DNA of 64,000 nt, taken from the NCBI GenBank assembly GCA_937921525.1, contig CAKZUM010000221.1, positions 25,038-89,037 of the forward strand, in the 5' to 3' direction. The position numbers and the translations under genes are program-made. This DNA is from an uncultured Saprospiraceae bacterium (GTDB lineage: Bacteria; Bacteroidota; Bacteroidia; Chitinophagales; Saprospiraceae). Below, in pieces: positions 43,853 to 53,106 of this stretch. Within the stretch, counting starts at the first letter, position 1. Each line of letters begins with the position of its first letter. The notes under the pieces were generated by a model. It saw only the letters and a program-made list of their open reading frames with translations, made no database searches and had not been told where the DNA came from.

Positions 43853-44065
43853 ATGGTCATGAAAAGAACACTAGAAGAGCAAGAATTTGAAAAATACTTG
43901 CAATATATTTTAGTGGAGGAAGCTCCAATTATTTCAGAAGAAGAAATTCAAACAAGCTGGGAAAAAATTACAAAAAGAATTGCAGTTTGGGAAGAATTAC
44001 AAAAAAATCCGCTAAAAGGAAATCATCAAAGTGATTATAAAATATCTCCTAGCGGTAAAAATTAA
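43853..44065 (+). CDS. Small protein (70 residues) with the sigma-partner Trp helix
   Basis: Start at the ATG at 43853 or 43859. A soluble helical protein with EEEIQTSWEKITKRIAVWEE, the same Trp-Lys helix as in the barrel partners and the 43162 mini-protein. The rest is polar. Placed under a family B promoter, so it may act as a feedback inhibitor of the sigma factor; this is inference. Confidence 0.65.
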   Translation: MVMKRTLEEQEFEKYLQYILVEEAPIISEEEIQTSWEKITKRIAVWEELQKNPLKGNHQSDYKISPSGKN

Positions 44066-44088
44066 AAATTTTATTTAAAAAAAAACAG

Positions 44089-44153
44089 GCATTGGTTGCC
44101 CCTTTGCCCTAGACTTCTTTTGTCTCAAAAGAAGCGGGCAAAGGAGCTAATGC
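44089..44153 (+). repeat. Long stem-loop element between small protein and lipoprotein genes
   Basis: Nested palindrome: GCATTGGTTGC...GCTAATGC outside, CCTTTGCCC...GGGCAAAGG in the middle, CTTCTTTTG...AAAAGAAG inside. It resembles intergenic stem-loop repeats with TTCTTTTG cores seen in Bacteroidota (from memory). No second copy was noticed in this window. Confidence 0.7.
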
Positions 44154-44226
44154 ATAATTTACGATTAATGAAAAGAACTATTTACATTTTTTTAACTATT
44201 AATTTTCTAACTAAAAAAATGTTCTT

Positions 44227-45315
44227 ATGAATCAACGATTGTTGTTATCCCTTTTAGTATTCGCTAGTTTCTCTGCAATAGTATCTTGCACAAAAAATGC
44301 AGCACTAAACAGTACTAATAATGTATCCCCTAGTACTAGTACCTTTAATAGTACTAATCCATCAAATACTGGAGGAAACTGCCTTATAACAGGACAAGAA
44401 ATATCCAAAGATAGTTTACCTGCTGTTATTACGAATTACTTACAGAACAATCTACCGAATGAAAAAATAGATGACGCAGAATTGTATAATGATAATGGTG
44501 TCATTACTTACGAAGTAGAACTAAAGAATGAGACCATACTAATTTTGGATGCTACTGGGAATTTGTTGGCGCAAGGACAAGAAACAGAATTGATGCCTGC
44601 TGATATTCCACAAGTAATCAAGGATTTAATTGCTACGGATTACTCTGCTGAAACAATTGAAGAAGCTAAAAAAGAATGGACCTACCAAGGACAAGAAGTG
44701 ATTAATGTGGAGCTGGCTAGTGAGTTGAATCTACTTTTTGATTTGAATGGCAACTTACTTTGTTCTGAACAAGATCTCACCGACAGCAATGACCATAATG
44801 GTACTCCCGATTCAGATACGGACGAGACTATCGATACCGATAGTGATGCGGATGATGGTACAGATACCGATAGTGATGCGGATGAAGATGATGGGATAGA
44901 TACAGATATAGCAATTCCTGCGGAAATAAAAGTACTTGTAGAAGGATATTTAGCCACTAATTTCCCTGGTTATACGCTTAAAGAAGCAGAACTAGACAGT
45001 CTTTGTAATGGAACACCTGCAGTAGTAGCAACCTTAAAAGATGCGAATGGTCTGTCTTTGGATGCTTATTTTGCACTAGACATAAACATTACTTTGTTGC
45101 AAACTTCTACCAAAATATTATCGACTAATTTACCTGTCGCTGTCACGGATGCTATTAATACTGCATATCCAAATCTACTACTTGAAGCAGATGCTAGACA
45201 AATAGAATTACCAGATGGAAATTTACAATACGAAGTAGAAGTAGAAAACACGACGAATAATACAGAACGAACGCTTATTCTTTCAGCCGACGGAACGGTC
45301 GTTTGCGAAGAATAA
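44227..45315 (+). CDS. PepSY-like lipoprotein with four units and an acidic linker
   Basis: A 362-residue lipoprotein (LLLSLLVFASFSAIVSC). Four PepSY-like units start LPAVITNYLQNNLPNEKI, IPQVIKDLIATDYSAETI, AEIKVLVEGYLATNFPGY and LPVAVTDAINTAYPNLLL, each followed by a beta pair. Between units 2 and 3 is an acidic linker (DSDTDETIDTDSDADDGTDT). It is the largest of the set; Thr/Ser are mixed with Asp in the linker, unlike in 28274. No family A or B promoter is evident directly upstream; transcription may read through from 43764 past the stem-loop. Confidence 0.85.
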   Translation: MNQRLLLSLLVFASFSAIVSCTKNAALNSTNNVSPSTSTFNSTNPSNTGGNCLITGQEISKDSLPAVITNYLQNNLPNEKIDDAELYNDNGVITYEVELKNETILILDATGNLLAQGQETELMPADIPQVIKDLIATDYSAETIEEAKKEWTYQGQEVINVELASELNLLFDLNGNLLCSEQDLTDSNDHNGTPDSDTDETIDTDSDADDGTDTDSDADEDDGIDTDIAIPAEIKVLVEGYLATNFPGYTLKEAELDSLCNGTPAVVATLKDANGLSLDAYFALDINITLLQTSTKILSTNLPVAVTDAINTAYPNLLLEADARQIELPDGNLQYEVEVENTTNNTERTLILSADGTVVCEE

Positions 45316-45351
45316 AAGAAATTGTTTTCATTTGGTTTTATAGGGTTTTAC

Positions 45352-45375
45352 AGGAGCGGTAGACCTACCGCTCCT
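45352..45375 (+). terminator. Perfect hairpin after the PepSY-like gene
   Basis: AGGAGCGGTAG, AC, CTACCGCTCCT. A GC-rich stem, but followed by TCCC and A-runs rather than T, so termination is not certain on this strand. Confidence 0.6.
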
Positions 45376-45445
45376 TCCCAAAAAAAGAAAACTTTATACG
45401 AGTTTAACTTCATAGCAAAACCAACATCCAGTAAAAACCCTTTAA

Positions 45446-46906
45446 ATGAACTATCTGAAGAGAAAGGTTTGGCTGCTATTGCCACTCTTTTTGACCCTCA
45501 CTACCTATGCCCTATTCAACGAAAATTTCAATATCTATTACGAAGATGACAGTTGGACGATTTCCAATGTATGGAATTATCAGCAACTTGGGATAGAAGA
45601 AGATTTGATTTTTTTGGAAGCCGACGCACCAGGCAGAGAACATATATTTAGTAAATTATACAATCTAATTTGTGGCAATTTTTTGAGTGTACTTGGCTGG
45701 ACAAAAGGGAATGTGTTCTTACTGAATAGCTTATTCATTTTTATGGCGGCAATCGTCTGGTGGTTTATTTTACAGCAATTACCCGTTTCCAAAAAAACAG
45801 CTAGTATCGTTGCGATGCTATTACCTATATTTCCCCCTTTTTTTTTCGCCGCCCATACTGGTAGACCTGATGCGATGACCTTTTTGTTAGTGTCTTTGAT
45901 GTTTTTAGCTTTTATTAAAAACCGATATATAATAGCTGCCTTTTTGCTCGTCATGGCGATAGAAACCCATATTATGGGATTGATTGGTTTGTTTTACATG
46001 CTTGCTTATTTCCTTTATCAACGAAAAGAATACATGCACAACTCCAAAAAACTAGGTCAATTGATAAGTAGCAGTTTGCTTGGTGGTCTATTAGGTATTG
46101 TTTATTATCTAAGCTTGCACTGGCATACCTTTTCCCTTCCCGAAATGATTACCTTGGTTAGCAGTAAAGCGGATATGGTGTCTCCTTTGGATAATTATAT
46201 GCTGACCTATTTCACAGATTTTGATTGGAGGTATCACTTGTTAGAGTTTGGATTATTAGTGGTCACTACAACTTTATTCATAAAAAACAAACTCTACAAA
46301 AAAAATGATTTCGTTACTATTTTCCTACTTGTTTTACTTGTTTCTACGCTACTAACCAGACGGGAAAACAGAAATTATATTATTTATATTTTTCCTGCTA
46401 TTTTAATCATGTATTCTTATACTTATGAACAATTAAAAAAGCTCCCGCAATTCTTAGCAGCAACAATTGCTGTATTAGGAATTTATTATGGAAGTATTTT
46501 CAATGCCAACCGAAGCTACCAATTTCAGGAAATAAGCGCTAAGATAACAGCAGTCATTCAACAGGAAGATATACCTGTAGTAGGCATGCCTGATGTTTGG
46601 TTTGCCGCACAAGAAAGAACCTTCTATCCATTACACACGCATCGGGATTTTAATCGAATAGCCTTAGACGAATTTTTCTTAGTAGAAAGTGATTTTTTAG
46701 CCCATCGAAACCGTGCCTATCAGCCTTTAATGGACTACTTTTTTAAAAATTATGATAAGGAATTGAAAAGTGAGTGGATTGCTTTTAAGGGGCAACCCAT
46801 CCGTATCTGGAAATTATCAAACAAAAAAGTACCACTTCCTAAGTTTATTAAGCAACCCTATCCTGGCTGGCAAAAAGTAGTCAAGAATTATTTATCTGCT
46901 AGATAA
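45446..46906 (+). CDS. Integral-membrane glycosyltransferase-like protein (GT-C/ArnT type)
   Basis: A 486-residue protein with about ten membrane helices. It begins with a helix (WLLLPLFLTLTTYALF) and then an acidic loop NFNIYYEDDSWTISN, typical of GT-C enzymes where an Asp/Glu in loop 1 is catalytic. Later helices include FPPFFFAAHTGRPDAMTFLL. The C-terminal part is soluble. It probably transfers a sugar from a polyprenol-phosphate donor in the periplasm. A polyprenol-phosphate mannosyltransferase gene at 52163 could supply the donor. Confidence 0.78.
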   Translation: MNYLKRKVWLLLPLFLTLTTYALFNENFNIYYEDDSWTISNVWNYQQLGIEEDLIFLEADAPGREHIFSKLYNLICGNFLSVLGWTKGNVFLLNSLFIFMAAIVWWFILQQLPVSKKTASIVAMLLPIFPPFFFAAHTGRPDAMTFLLVSLMFLAFIKNRYIIAAFLLVMAIETHIMGLIGLFYMLAYFLYQRKEYMHNSKKLGQLISSSLLGGLLGIVYYLSLHWHTFSLPEMITLVSSKADMVSPLDNYMLTYFTDFDWRYHLLEFGLLVVTTTLFIKNKLYKKNDFVTIFLLVLLVSTLLTRRENRNYIIYIFPAILIMYSYTYEQLKKLPQFLAATIAVLGIYYGSIFNANRSYQFQEISAKITAVIQQEDIPVVGMPDVWFAAQERTFYPLHTHRDFNRIALDEFFLVESDFLAHRNRAYQPLMDYFFKNYDKELKSEWIAFKGQPIRIWKLSNKKVPLPKFIKQPYPGWQKVVKNYLSAR

Positions 46907-46914
46907 AACCAACG

Positions 46915-49512
46915 ATGAACGATTATTATAAAATGAGATATTACAAAACAAGATACTTATTCCTATGCTTTTTTCTCCTAGCACAACTAGCAATAGGGCA
47001 AGATCACCTAACTATTAATGGACTCATCACGGATGCTAAAACAGGGGAAACTTTACCATTTGCAACGGTTGTTTTTGTTGGCAACGAATCAGTTGGTACT
47101 ACTACCGATTTTGATGGTATCTATATCTTAGATTCTAAATGGGGAACCGATTCTATTCAAGCTTCTTTTGTGGGCTATCAATCCAAAACATTTGCCATCC
47201 AAAAAGATGTTAAGAAACAGGAAATCAATTTTCAATTAGAAGAAGAAGGATTTACACTTGTCACCGCAGAGGTTAAAGCAAAAAAACAACGTTACCGCCG
47301 AAAAGAAAATCCTGCCGTAGCCTTAATGAAAAAAGTGATTGCGAATAAAGACAACAATCGAATACAAAGCCAAGACTTCTACGAATATGAGAAGTACGAA
47401 AAAATGGAATTATCCTTGAATAATATTACAGAAGAGTTTCGACAGAAAAAGCAATTAAAAAACTTCCAATTCTTATTTAATTATGTGGACACCTCCGAAT
47501 TAAATGGTAAGCCCTATTTACCTGTCTATATTCGAGAAACGGCATCAGAGGTCTATTATCGCAAAAATCCAGCACATGAAAAAGAGTACCGAAATGGGAT
47601 AAAAGTAACCGAGTTTGACCAATGGATCAACACGGATAATATGTCTTTATTGACGGATAGATTATACCAAAAAATTGACATCTATGAAGATAATATTTTT
47701 ATGATGTCCAAGAATTTTATTAGTCCTTTAAGTGATTTTGCAGGGAATGCTTTTTACCGATATTATATCATTGATACGATTCAATACAAAGGAATGGAAG
47801 TGATTGATCTGGCATTTATGCCTGTCAATAAACAGGATATTGGATTTAAAGGTAGCTTATATATTCTCAATGATGACAGCCATGCGGTAGTGAAAGCAGA
47901 ATTTGGAGTGACGAAAGATGCCAATATTAACTGGGTCAATGACTTATTACTAATACAAGAATTTGAACCACAGGATTCCTTTTGGATTTTGACTAGAGAT
48001 GAAATTATTATAGATTTTGCCTTATCGAAAAAAGCGAATGGCTTATTTGGGAAACGGACCGTGATGTACAACAATCACCTTTTCAATAAGGAACGAGATC
48101 CTGCTGTTTATAGAGGTACAGTTGATATAATTGATGCGGATGATGCCTTCAAAAAAACGGATTCCTACTGGACGGATATGCGACAAGAACCGCTTTCAAA
48201 AGGAGAGGCAGGTATTTATGAAATGGCAGATTCCTTACAACATGTTCCTGTCTTTAAGCGAACAATGAATATCCTATCTACCCTACTTACTGGTTATTGG
48301 AGTTTTAACCAAGTAGATATGGGGCCAGTAGGGGCATTTTATAGTTTTAATGATGTGGAAGGCTTTCGGCTACGCTTTGGAGGAACGACTACTGCTCGAT
48401 TTAATCCAAAATTACAATTAGAAGGCTATGCGGCTTATGGATTTAGAGACCAAAAATGGAAATACGCTGGTTCTTTACTATACTCCTTAAATGGGGATTT
48501 TAATAAATATCCTAAACACCACGTCCGATTTTCCTATCAGCATGAAACTAATTTTGTAGGACAAAAACTAGATTTTGTGGTGGAGGACAATTTTCTATTA
48601 TCTTTTAAACGTGGGGACGCTTCCAAGATGCTCTTTTTAGATACTTACTTAGCGGAATATCTATATGAAACCAATCAGGATATAGCCTTTAATTTTGGAT
48701 TTAAAAACCAACGACAAACACCGCTCGGCAGTCTAAGTTTTAATACTTTTCCAGCAGAAAATCCAGAAAGTCTGGTAGCACTTAAGAACATTAGACTGAG
48801 TGAATTTAAAGCAGGACTTCGTTGGGCACCCAATCAACAGTTTATTCAAGGGCATAATTATAGAAGTCCTATTTATAATCGCTCCCCCATTTTCAATGCA
48901 GAGTATAGTTTTGGCGCAAAAGGACTATTAGGTGGCGAATATCAATACCATAAATTGTATGTAGATGCCTTCAAACGATTTTACCTACCCTTTATTGGTA
49001 TGACCAATATCGTACTAGAAGGAGGGAAAGTATGGTCTAATGGAACACCTTATTATTTGCTTTTTATTCCAAGAGGCAATCAAACTTTTTCTTATAAACA
49101 TCGCTCCTATAACTTAATGAACTATTTAGAATTCGCAAGTGATAGTTATTTAAGTTGGAATATAGAGCATTTTTTCAATGGTTTTATCTTTAATAAAATT
49201 CCTTTATTAAAGCGGTTAAAATTACGAGAAGTCATCACGTTCAAAGGCGTGTGGGGTCGATTGAGTGACCAAAATAATCCGACTATCAATAAACAATTAG
49301 TTCAGTTTATCCAAAATAGTAATGGGCAAGTAGAAACCACGACGCTACGTAGCAAACCTTATATGGAAGCGAGTGTAGGGGTATTGAACATTTTAAAATT
49401 TGGAAGACTTGATTTAGTAAAGCGACTTAATTATCTAGACGCGCCCAATGTACCCGCCTTATTTGGCTCTAAAGGATTGGGTATTCGTTTTATGCTACAG
49501 TTTGAATTTTAG
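46915..49512 (+). CDS. DUF5686 and carboxypeptidase-regulatory-like domain outer-membrane protein
   Basis: An 865-residue protein. After a signal peptide (YLFLCFFLLAQLAIG) a CarboxypepD_reg-like domain (LTINGLITDAKTGETLPFAT) covers residues to about 115. The rest is DUF5686: ENPAVALMKKVIANKDNNRI, DFYEYEKYEKMELSLNN, then a large beta-barrel-like C-terminus ending GIRFMLQFEF. Common in Bacteroidota; function unknown, probably an outer-membrane protein. It starts 8 bases after the glycosyltransferase gene, so they are likely co-transcribed. Confidence 0.93.
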   Translation: MNDYYKMRYYKTRYLFLCFFLLAQLAIGQDHLTINGLITDAKTGETLPFATVVFVGNESVGTTTDFDGIYILDSKWGTDSIQASFVGYQSKTFAIQKDVKKQEINFQLEEEGFTLVTAEVKAKKQRYRRKENPAVALMKKVIANKDNNRIQSQDFYEYEKYEKMELSLNNITEEFRQKKQLKNFQFLFNYVDTSELNGKPYLPVYIRETASEVYYRKNPAHEKEYRNGIKVTEFDQWINTDNMSLLTDRLYQKIDIYEDNIFMMSKNFISPLSDFAGNAFYRYYIIDTIQYKGMEVIDLAFMPVNKQDIGFKGSLYILNDDSHAVVKAEFGVTKDANINWVNDLLLIQEFEPQDSFWILTRDEIIIDFALSKKANGLFGKRTVMYNNHLFNKERDPAVYRGTVDIIDADDAFKKTDSYWTDMRQEPLSKGEAGIYEMADSLQHVPVFKRTMNILSTLLTGYWSFNQVDMGPVGAFYSFNDVEGFRLRFGGTTTARFNPKLQLEGYAAYGFRDQKWKYAGSLLYSLNGDFNKYPKHHVRFSYQHETNFVGQKLDFVVEDNFLLSFKRGDASKMLFLDTYLAEYLYETNQDIAFNFGFKNQRQTPLGSLSFNTFPAENPESLVALKNIRLSEFKAGLRWAPNQQFIQGHNYRSPIYNRSPIFNAEYSFGAKGLLGGEYQYHKLYVDAFKRFYLPFIGMTNIVLEGGKVWSNGTPYYLLFIPRGNQTFSYKHRSYNLMNYLEFASDSYLSWNIEHFFNGFIFNKIPLLKRLKLREVITFKGVWGRLSDQNNPTINKQLVQFIQNSNGQVETTTLRSKPYMEASVGVLNILKFGRLDLVKRLNYLDAPNVPALFGSKGLGIRFMLQFEF

Positions 49513-49550
49513 TAAGCTTATAGTCACCAAAACGATAACCAGTATAATCT

Positions 49551-50579
49551 ATGAAAAATAGAAATATAATTTCGGTATTTCTACTCTTGAGCATCTTATT
49601 ACAAGCCTGCCAAGCCCCTAACGAGATGCTTAATTCTGTATTTAATGATGGGAAACAAGACTTAAATAATTTCATCCAGAGTCATCATTTTCATTTAGAA
49701 GAAAACAAGAATGGGATTGCTGTTTCTATAAAAGATTTGCCTTGTGATTGTCATGTACAAGGCATTGGATGGGCTGCAGAAAGTAAGCAGATAGTCATTA
49801 CTTGCCAAGATAGATGTGAGCAAGAATCAGGGGCTTATTTATTTTTATATGAGGAAGAACAATTGCTCCCATTGGATGTACAAAAGAGTACAGTTGGTGT
49901 TTTATCCAATCATCCATCTGCCATTCAAATACAAAACGGCGTATTTCCTGTGGCTTTTGCATCTACTAGAAATCAGGACTCTTTTATCGAATTCTATACC
50001 ATTGCTAATAAACGATTATCGCCTAATCCAGCAGCAAGTATTCATGTTCCAAAACGACATATTGGCGCATTAGCCTACGCCAATATTAAGGGAAATACCT
50101 ATTTAATCGGTGTTGGGTGGGATGCAGAAGATTTAACGATATGGCAAGCTACGGGAGAAAACAAAACGACTGACTTTCAAGAACTTTCTTATAGAACAGA
50201 AGTGCTATCAATCATTCCTGATAAAGACAAACCAGCCTGGGGGGCTTACAATTCCTTATGGTTGGGTAGTTTGATAGATGGCAGGGTTGTACTACTAGGG
50301 ACACATGGTAAAACATGGGAGCGAGGTAGCTCCCTCGATGTATGGGAAATTCACGGTTTAGCCAGTCAAGAACCCCGGCTTGAATTATTGAATAGTAATA
50401 CAATGACAAAAAAGACAAAGAAAGGTATCCACTATTTTTATGAAGGGGTAACACTTAAAACCAAAGGTAGCAGCTTAGATACCGTTTCTTTATTAGCTGC
50501 TCCTCATGATTTCACAACACTTAATTGCCCTACTGGATATAGATGTTCGGATGCTATTTATGAATTTAGAGCCTATTAA
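49551..50579 (+). CDS. Hypothetical lipoprotein
   Basis: A 342-residue lipoprotein (ISVFLLLSILLQAC). Repeating strands such as DCHVQGIGWAAESKQIVITC and RHIGALAYANIKGNTYLIGV suggest a beta-propeller. Cys pairs (CDCH; TCQDRC; NCPTGYRCSD) may form disulfides. Not a known family. It lies 38 bases after the DUF5686 gene. Confidence 0.78.
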   Translation: MKNRNIISVFLLLSILLQACQAPNEMLNSVFNDGKQDLNNFIQSHHFHLEENKNGIAVSIKDLPCDCHVQGIGWAAESKQIVITCQDRCEQESGAYLFLYEEEQLLPLDVQKSTVGVLSNHPSAIQIQNGVFPVAFASTRNQDSFIEFYTIANKRLSPNPAASIHVPKRHIGALAYANIKGNTYLIGVGWDAEDLTIWQATGENKTTDFQELSYRTEVLSIIPDKDKPAWGAYNSLWLGSLIDGRVVLLGTHGKTWERGSSLDVWEIHGLASQEPRLELLNSNTMTKKTKKGIHYFYEGVTLKTKGSSLDTVSLLAAPHDFTTLNCPTGYRCSDAIYEFRAY

Positions 50580-50661
50580 GTACTCGGACAAAAATAGCCC
50601 TATAGTATTAAAGTCTTCCAGTTTGACAGCCAAAAATTAGGGCCTTAAAATAAATGTACAG

Positions 50662-51501
50662 ATGAAAAGAAAAATAAAAGGATGCTGTTTTTTTCTACTG
50701 TTATTGACAAGCTTCTTAACTGCCCAAACAGTTAATCTGGACACTATAAATCCATTATCTAATGCTTATGCTCATAATGACTATTGGCATAAACGGCCAC
50801 TATGGGATGCCCTCTCTAAGGGGTTTACAGCAATTGAAGTGGATGTCCATAAGGTTAAAAATGATTTAGTGATTGCCCATAGAAATCCGAAGATGCGTAA
50901 ACGCAAAATGCGCTTGACTAAGCAGTATTTAAAACCACTTTGGAAACTTTATAAAAAACAGAACGGACAAATATATCCAAATTATAACAAGCCCATTTTG
51001 TTAATAATTGACTTAAAAACAAAAGCAATACCTACTTATAATTTGCTATTAAAAGAGCTGGAACCTTTCCAAAAGATGCTGACCCTTACAGAAGGCGGTG
51101 AACTTCAACTTGGTGCGATTACTATAATTATATCTGGTAATCGCCCAGTTGATCTTGTTAGTCAACAAAAGAAACGGTGGGTATTTTTAGATGGTAGAAT
51201 AAGTGATACGGGTATACAGTTTACGAATGATCTTACCCCTATAGTAAGTGACGATTGGAAACGATTATTTGGCCATGTGGCTGGTCATCAAAAAATACCT
51301 AAAAGAGATCTGGAAATTTTAGAAATGATGATAAAACTAACACACTTAGAAGGAAAAAAATTAAGATTATGGAATACACCAGAACATAAAAATATATGGT
51401 CTCAATTATTGCAGCTTGGTGTAGATTATATTAATACAGACCAATTAGATTCGCTTTCTGATTTTTTAAATAATCAATCTTTATTAGTTTATGACAAATA
51501 A
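50662..51501 (+). CDS. PI-PLC/GDPD-like phosphodiesterase, exported
   Basis: A 279-residue protein with a signal peptide (CCFFLLLLTSFLTAQ). Marks of the bacterial PI-PLC-like/GDPD superfamily are SNAYAHNDYWHKRPLWDALS, AIEVDVHKVKNDLVIAHRN and LLIIDLKTKA; His and acidic residues of the catalytic site are present, unlike in the GDPD-like protein at 38422. The C-terminus (LGVDYINTDQLDSLSDFL) completes the barrel. Likely cleaves a glycerophosphodiester or phosphoinositide-like substrate. It overlaps the next gene by 11 bases. Confidence 0.86.
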   Translation: MKRKIKGCCFFLLLLTSFLTAQTVNLDTINPLSNAYAHNDYWHKRPLWDALSKGFTAIEVDVHKVKNDLVIAHRNPKMRKRKMRLTKQYLKPLWKLYKKQNGQIYPNYNKPILLIIDLKTKAIPTYNLLLKELEPFQKMLTLTEGGELQLGAITIIISGNRPVDLVSQQKKRWVFLDGRISDTGIQFTNDLTPIVSDDWKRLFGHVAGHQKIPKRDLEILEMMIKLTHLEGKKLRLWNTPEHKNIWSQLLQLGVDYINTDQLDSLSDFLNNQSLLVYDK

Positions 51502-52156
51502 CATTTTTGAGCGCAACAGGAAAATATCTTTCTCTTTTTTGCCATCTTCCTTATCGTTCACTTCTATTCTTTTAATTATTTGGAGTATCTCTTCAACCGC
51601 TCAAACAAAAACAGATGACTGGAATTTGACTATAGATAAAAAGAAAATTAAGGTTTATACTAGAACACCAGAAAATTCTACTTTTAAGGAAATAAAAATA
51701 GAGACAATATTTTATGCCCCTCTTGAAAAGTTAACAGCGGCATTAGACGATGCTTCTAGTTATACGACATGGGTGTATAAATGTACTAAATCCAAAAAAG
51801 TTAAAACTTTGAACAAACAGGAATTCTATTATTATATTGAATCTGATTTACCTTTTCCATTAGCCAATCGAGATTTGGTGATTCATTCAACTAAATGGAT
51901 AGAAAAATCACAGAATACAGTATATTATTTTTCTACTGCTATGGAGGAAATATTGCCAGAAGAAAAAGGTTTAGTTCGAATTAACAAGTATGATTCTTTT
52001 TGGACCATTGAAGAATTAAGCAAAAATAAACTAAGTATAAACTATCAATGCAGAACAGATCCTGGTGGCAACTTACCAGCTTGGTTAGTCAACTTAGCTG
52101 TTACAACTGGTCCACTTAAGACAATGCAACAATTAGAACAGTATATCAAAAAATAA
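51491..52156 (+). CDS. START-domain protein, exported
   Basis: A 221-residue protein with an N-terminal hydrophobic signal (TSILLIIWSISSTAQT). The START-like fold is seen in DDWNLTIDKKKIKVYTRTPE, DASSYTTWVYKCTKSKKVK and DLPFPLANRDLVIHSTKW. START domains carry lipids such as sterols or phospholipids. It overlaps the PI-PLC-like gene and ends 6 bases before the mannosyltransferase gene, so a lipid-related operon is likely. Confidence 0.88.
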   Translation: MTNNIFERNRKISFSFLPSSLSFTSILLIIWSISSTAQTKTDDWNLTIDKKKIKVYTRTPENSTFKEIKIETIFYAPLEKLTAALDDASSYTTWVYKCTKSKKVKTLNKQEFYYYIESDLPFPLANRDLVIHSTKWIEKSQNTVYYFSTAMEEILPEEKGLVRINKYDSFWTIEELSKNKLSINYQCRTDPGGNLPAWLVNLAVTTGPLKTMQQLEQYIKK

Positions 52157-52162
52157 ATAAGG

Positions 52163-52951
52163 ATGACCAATAGTTTAGTAATTATTCCTACTTATAATGA
52201 GAAAGAAAATATAGCAGCAATCATTCAGACGGTACTCCATTTGAAAGTAACCAAGCAGGAATCTTTTCATGTCTTGGTAGTAGATGATGACTCCCCTGAT
52301 GGAACGGCAACTATTGTAATGGATATGCAAAAAAAATATCCAAATCAAGTGCATTTAATTCAACGTCAAGGTAAACAAGGTCTTGGCTCGGCTTATCTTC
52401 GTGGGTTTGCTTGGGCATTAGAAAGAGGCTATCCTTATATCTGCGAAATGGATGCTGATTTTTCTCATAATCCACAAGACTTATTGCGGCTAAGATCCGC
52501 CTGTTGTTACAAGGCAGGTATGAGCATTGGCTCTCGATATATCACAGGAGGGAAATGCGAAAACTGGGCAATTAACCGACATATTTTATCCTATGGCGCT
52601 TCCATGTATGTCCGATTGATAACAGGTATGCCAATCAAAGACCCTACTGCTGGTTTTGTGTGCTATACAAGGCAGCTATTGGCTATGTTAGATTTAGAAA
52701 AAATTCGATTTAAGGGCTATGCTTTTCAGATTGAAATGAAATTTGCTGCTACCAAAATGGGGTATCAACCTGTAGAAGTGCCGATCACTTTTAAAGACCG
52801 AGTAATTGGTATTTCTAAAATGTCAAAAAATATTGTTCAAGAAGCAGTTTTGGGAGTTATTAATATGCGCTTGAATGCCTTTACAAAAGAGCATTATAAT
52901 AAAAAGAATACGTTTAAACTTCGGGTAGAACATACCGCTGCTGTGAAATAA
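52163..52951 (+). CDS. Polyprenol-phosphate mannosyltransferase (GT2)
   Basis: A 262-residue family 2 glycosyltransferase that makes polyprenol-phosphate mannose from GDP-mannose. Motifs: VIIPTYNEKENIAAIIQTV, HVLVVDDDSPDGTATIV (D-x-D-like), EMDADFSHNPQDLLRL, IGSRYITGGKCENW, and IKDPTAGFVCYTRQLL with KGYAFQIEM. The soluble (no C-terminal membrane domain) short form, as in archaeal and actinobacterial Ppm1. It may feed the GT-C enzyme at 45446. Confidence 0.93.
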   Translation: MTNSLVIIPTYNEKENIAAIIQTVLHLKVTKQESFHVLVVDDDSPDGTATIVMDMQKKYPNQVHLIQRQGKQGLGSAYLRGFAWALERGYPYICEMDADFSHNPQDLLRLRSACCYKAGMSIGSRYITGGKCENWAINRHILSYGASMYVRLITGMPIKDPTAGFVCYTRQLLAMLDLEKIRFKGYAFQIEMKFAATKMGYQPVEVPITFKDRVIGISKMSKNIVQEAVLGVINMRLNAFTKEHYNKKNTFKLRVEHTAAVK

Positions 52952-52974
52952 ATAGTTCGTGCTAATTTGCTGGA

Positions 52975-53055
52975 TTGATTTGGTATTACTTTGGAATAGC
53001 TATTTTATTTGGTGGAACAGCGGGACTTGTTAGTGTATTGATAATTTATTTTTAA
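52975..53055 (+). CDS. Possible 26-residue membrane peptide
   Basis: A TTG-started frame encodes a single hydrophobic helix (GIAILFGGTAGLVSVLIIYF). It could be a real micro-protein or a remnant. Only its composition supports it. Confidence 0.2.
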   Translation: MIWYYFGIAILFGGTAGLVSVLIIYF

Positions 53056-53106
53056 AAATAGAATTTACAAAATAAATAATGGTTGGGATAGGCAAAATAA
53101 AGGAGC

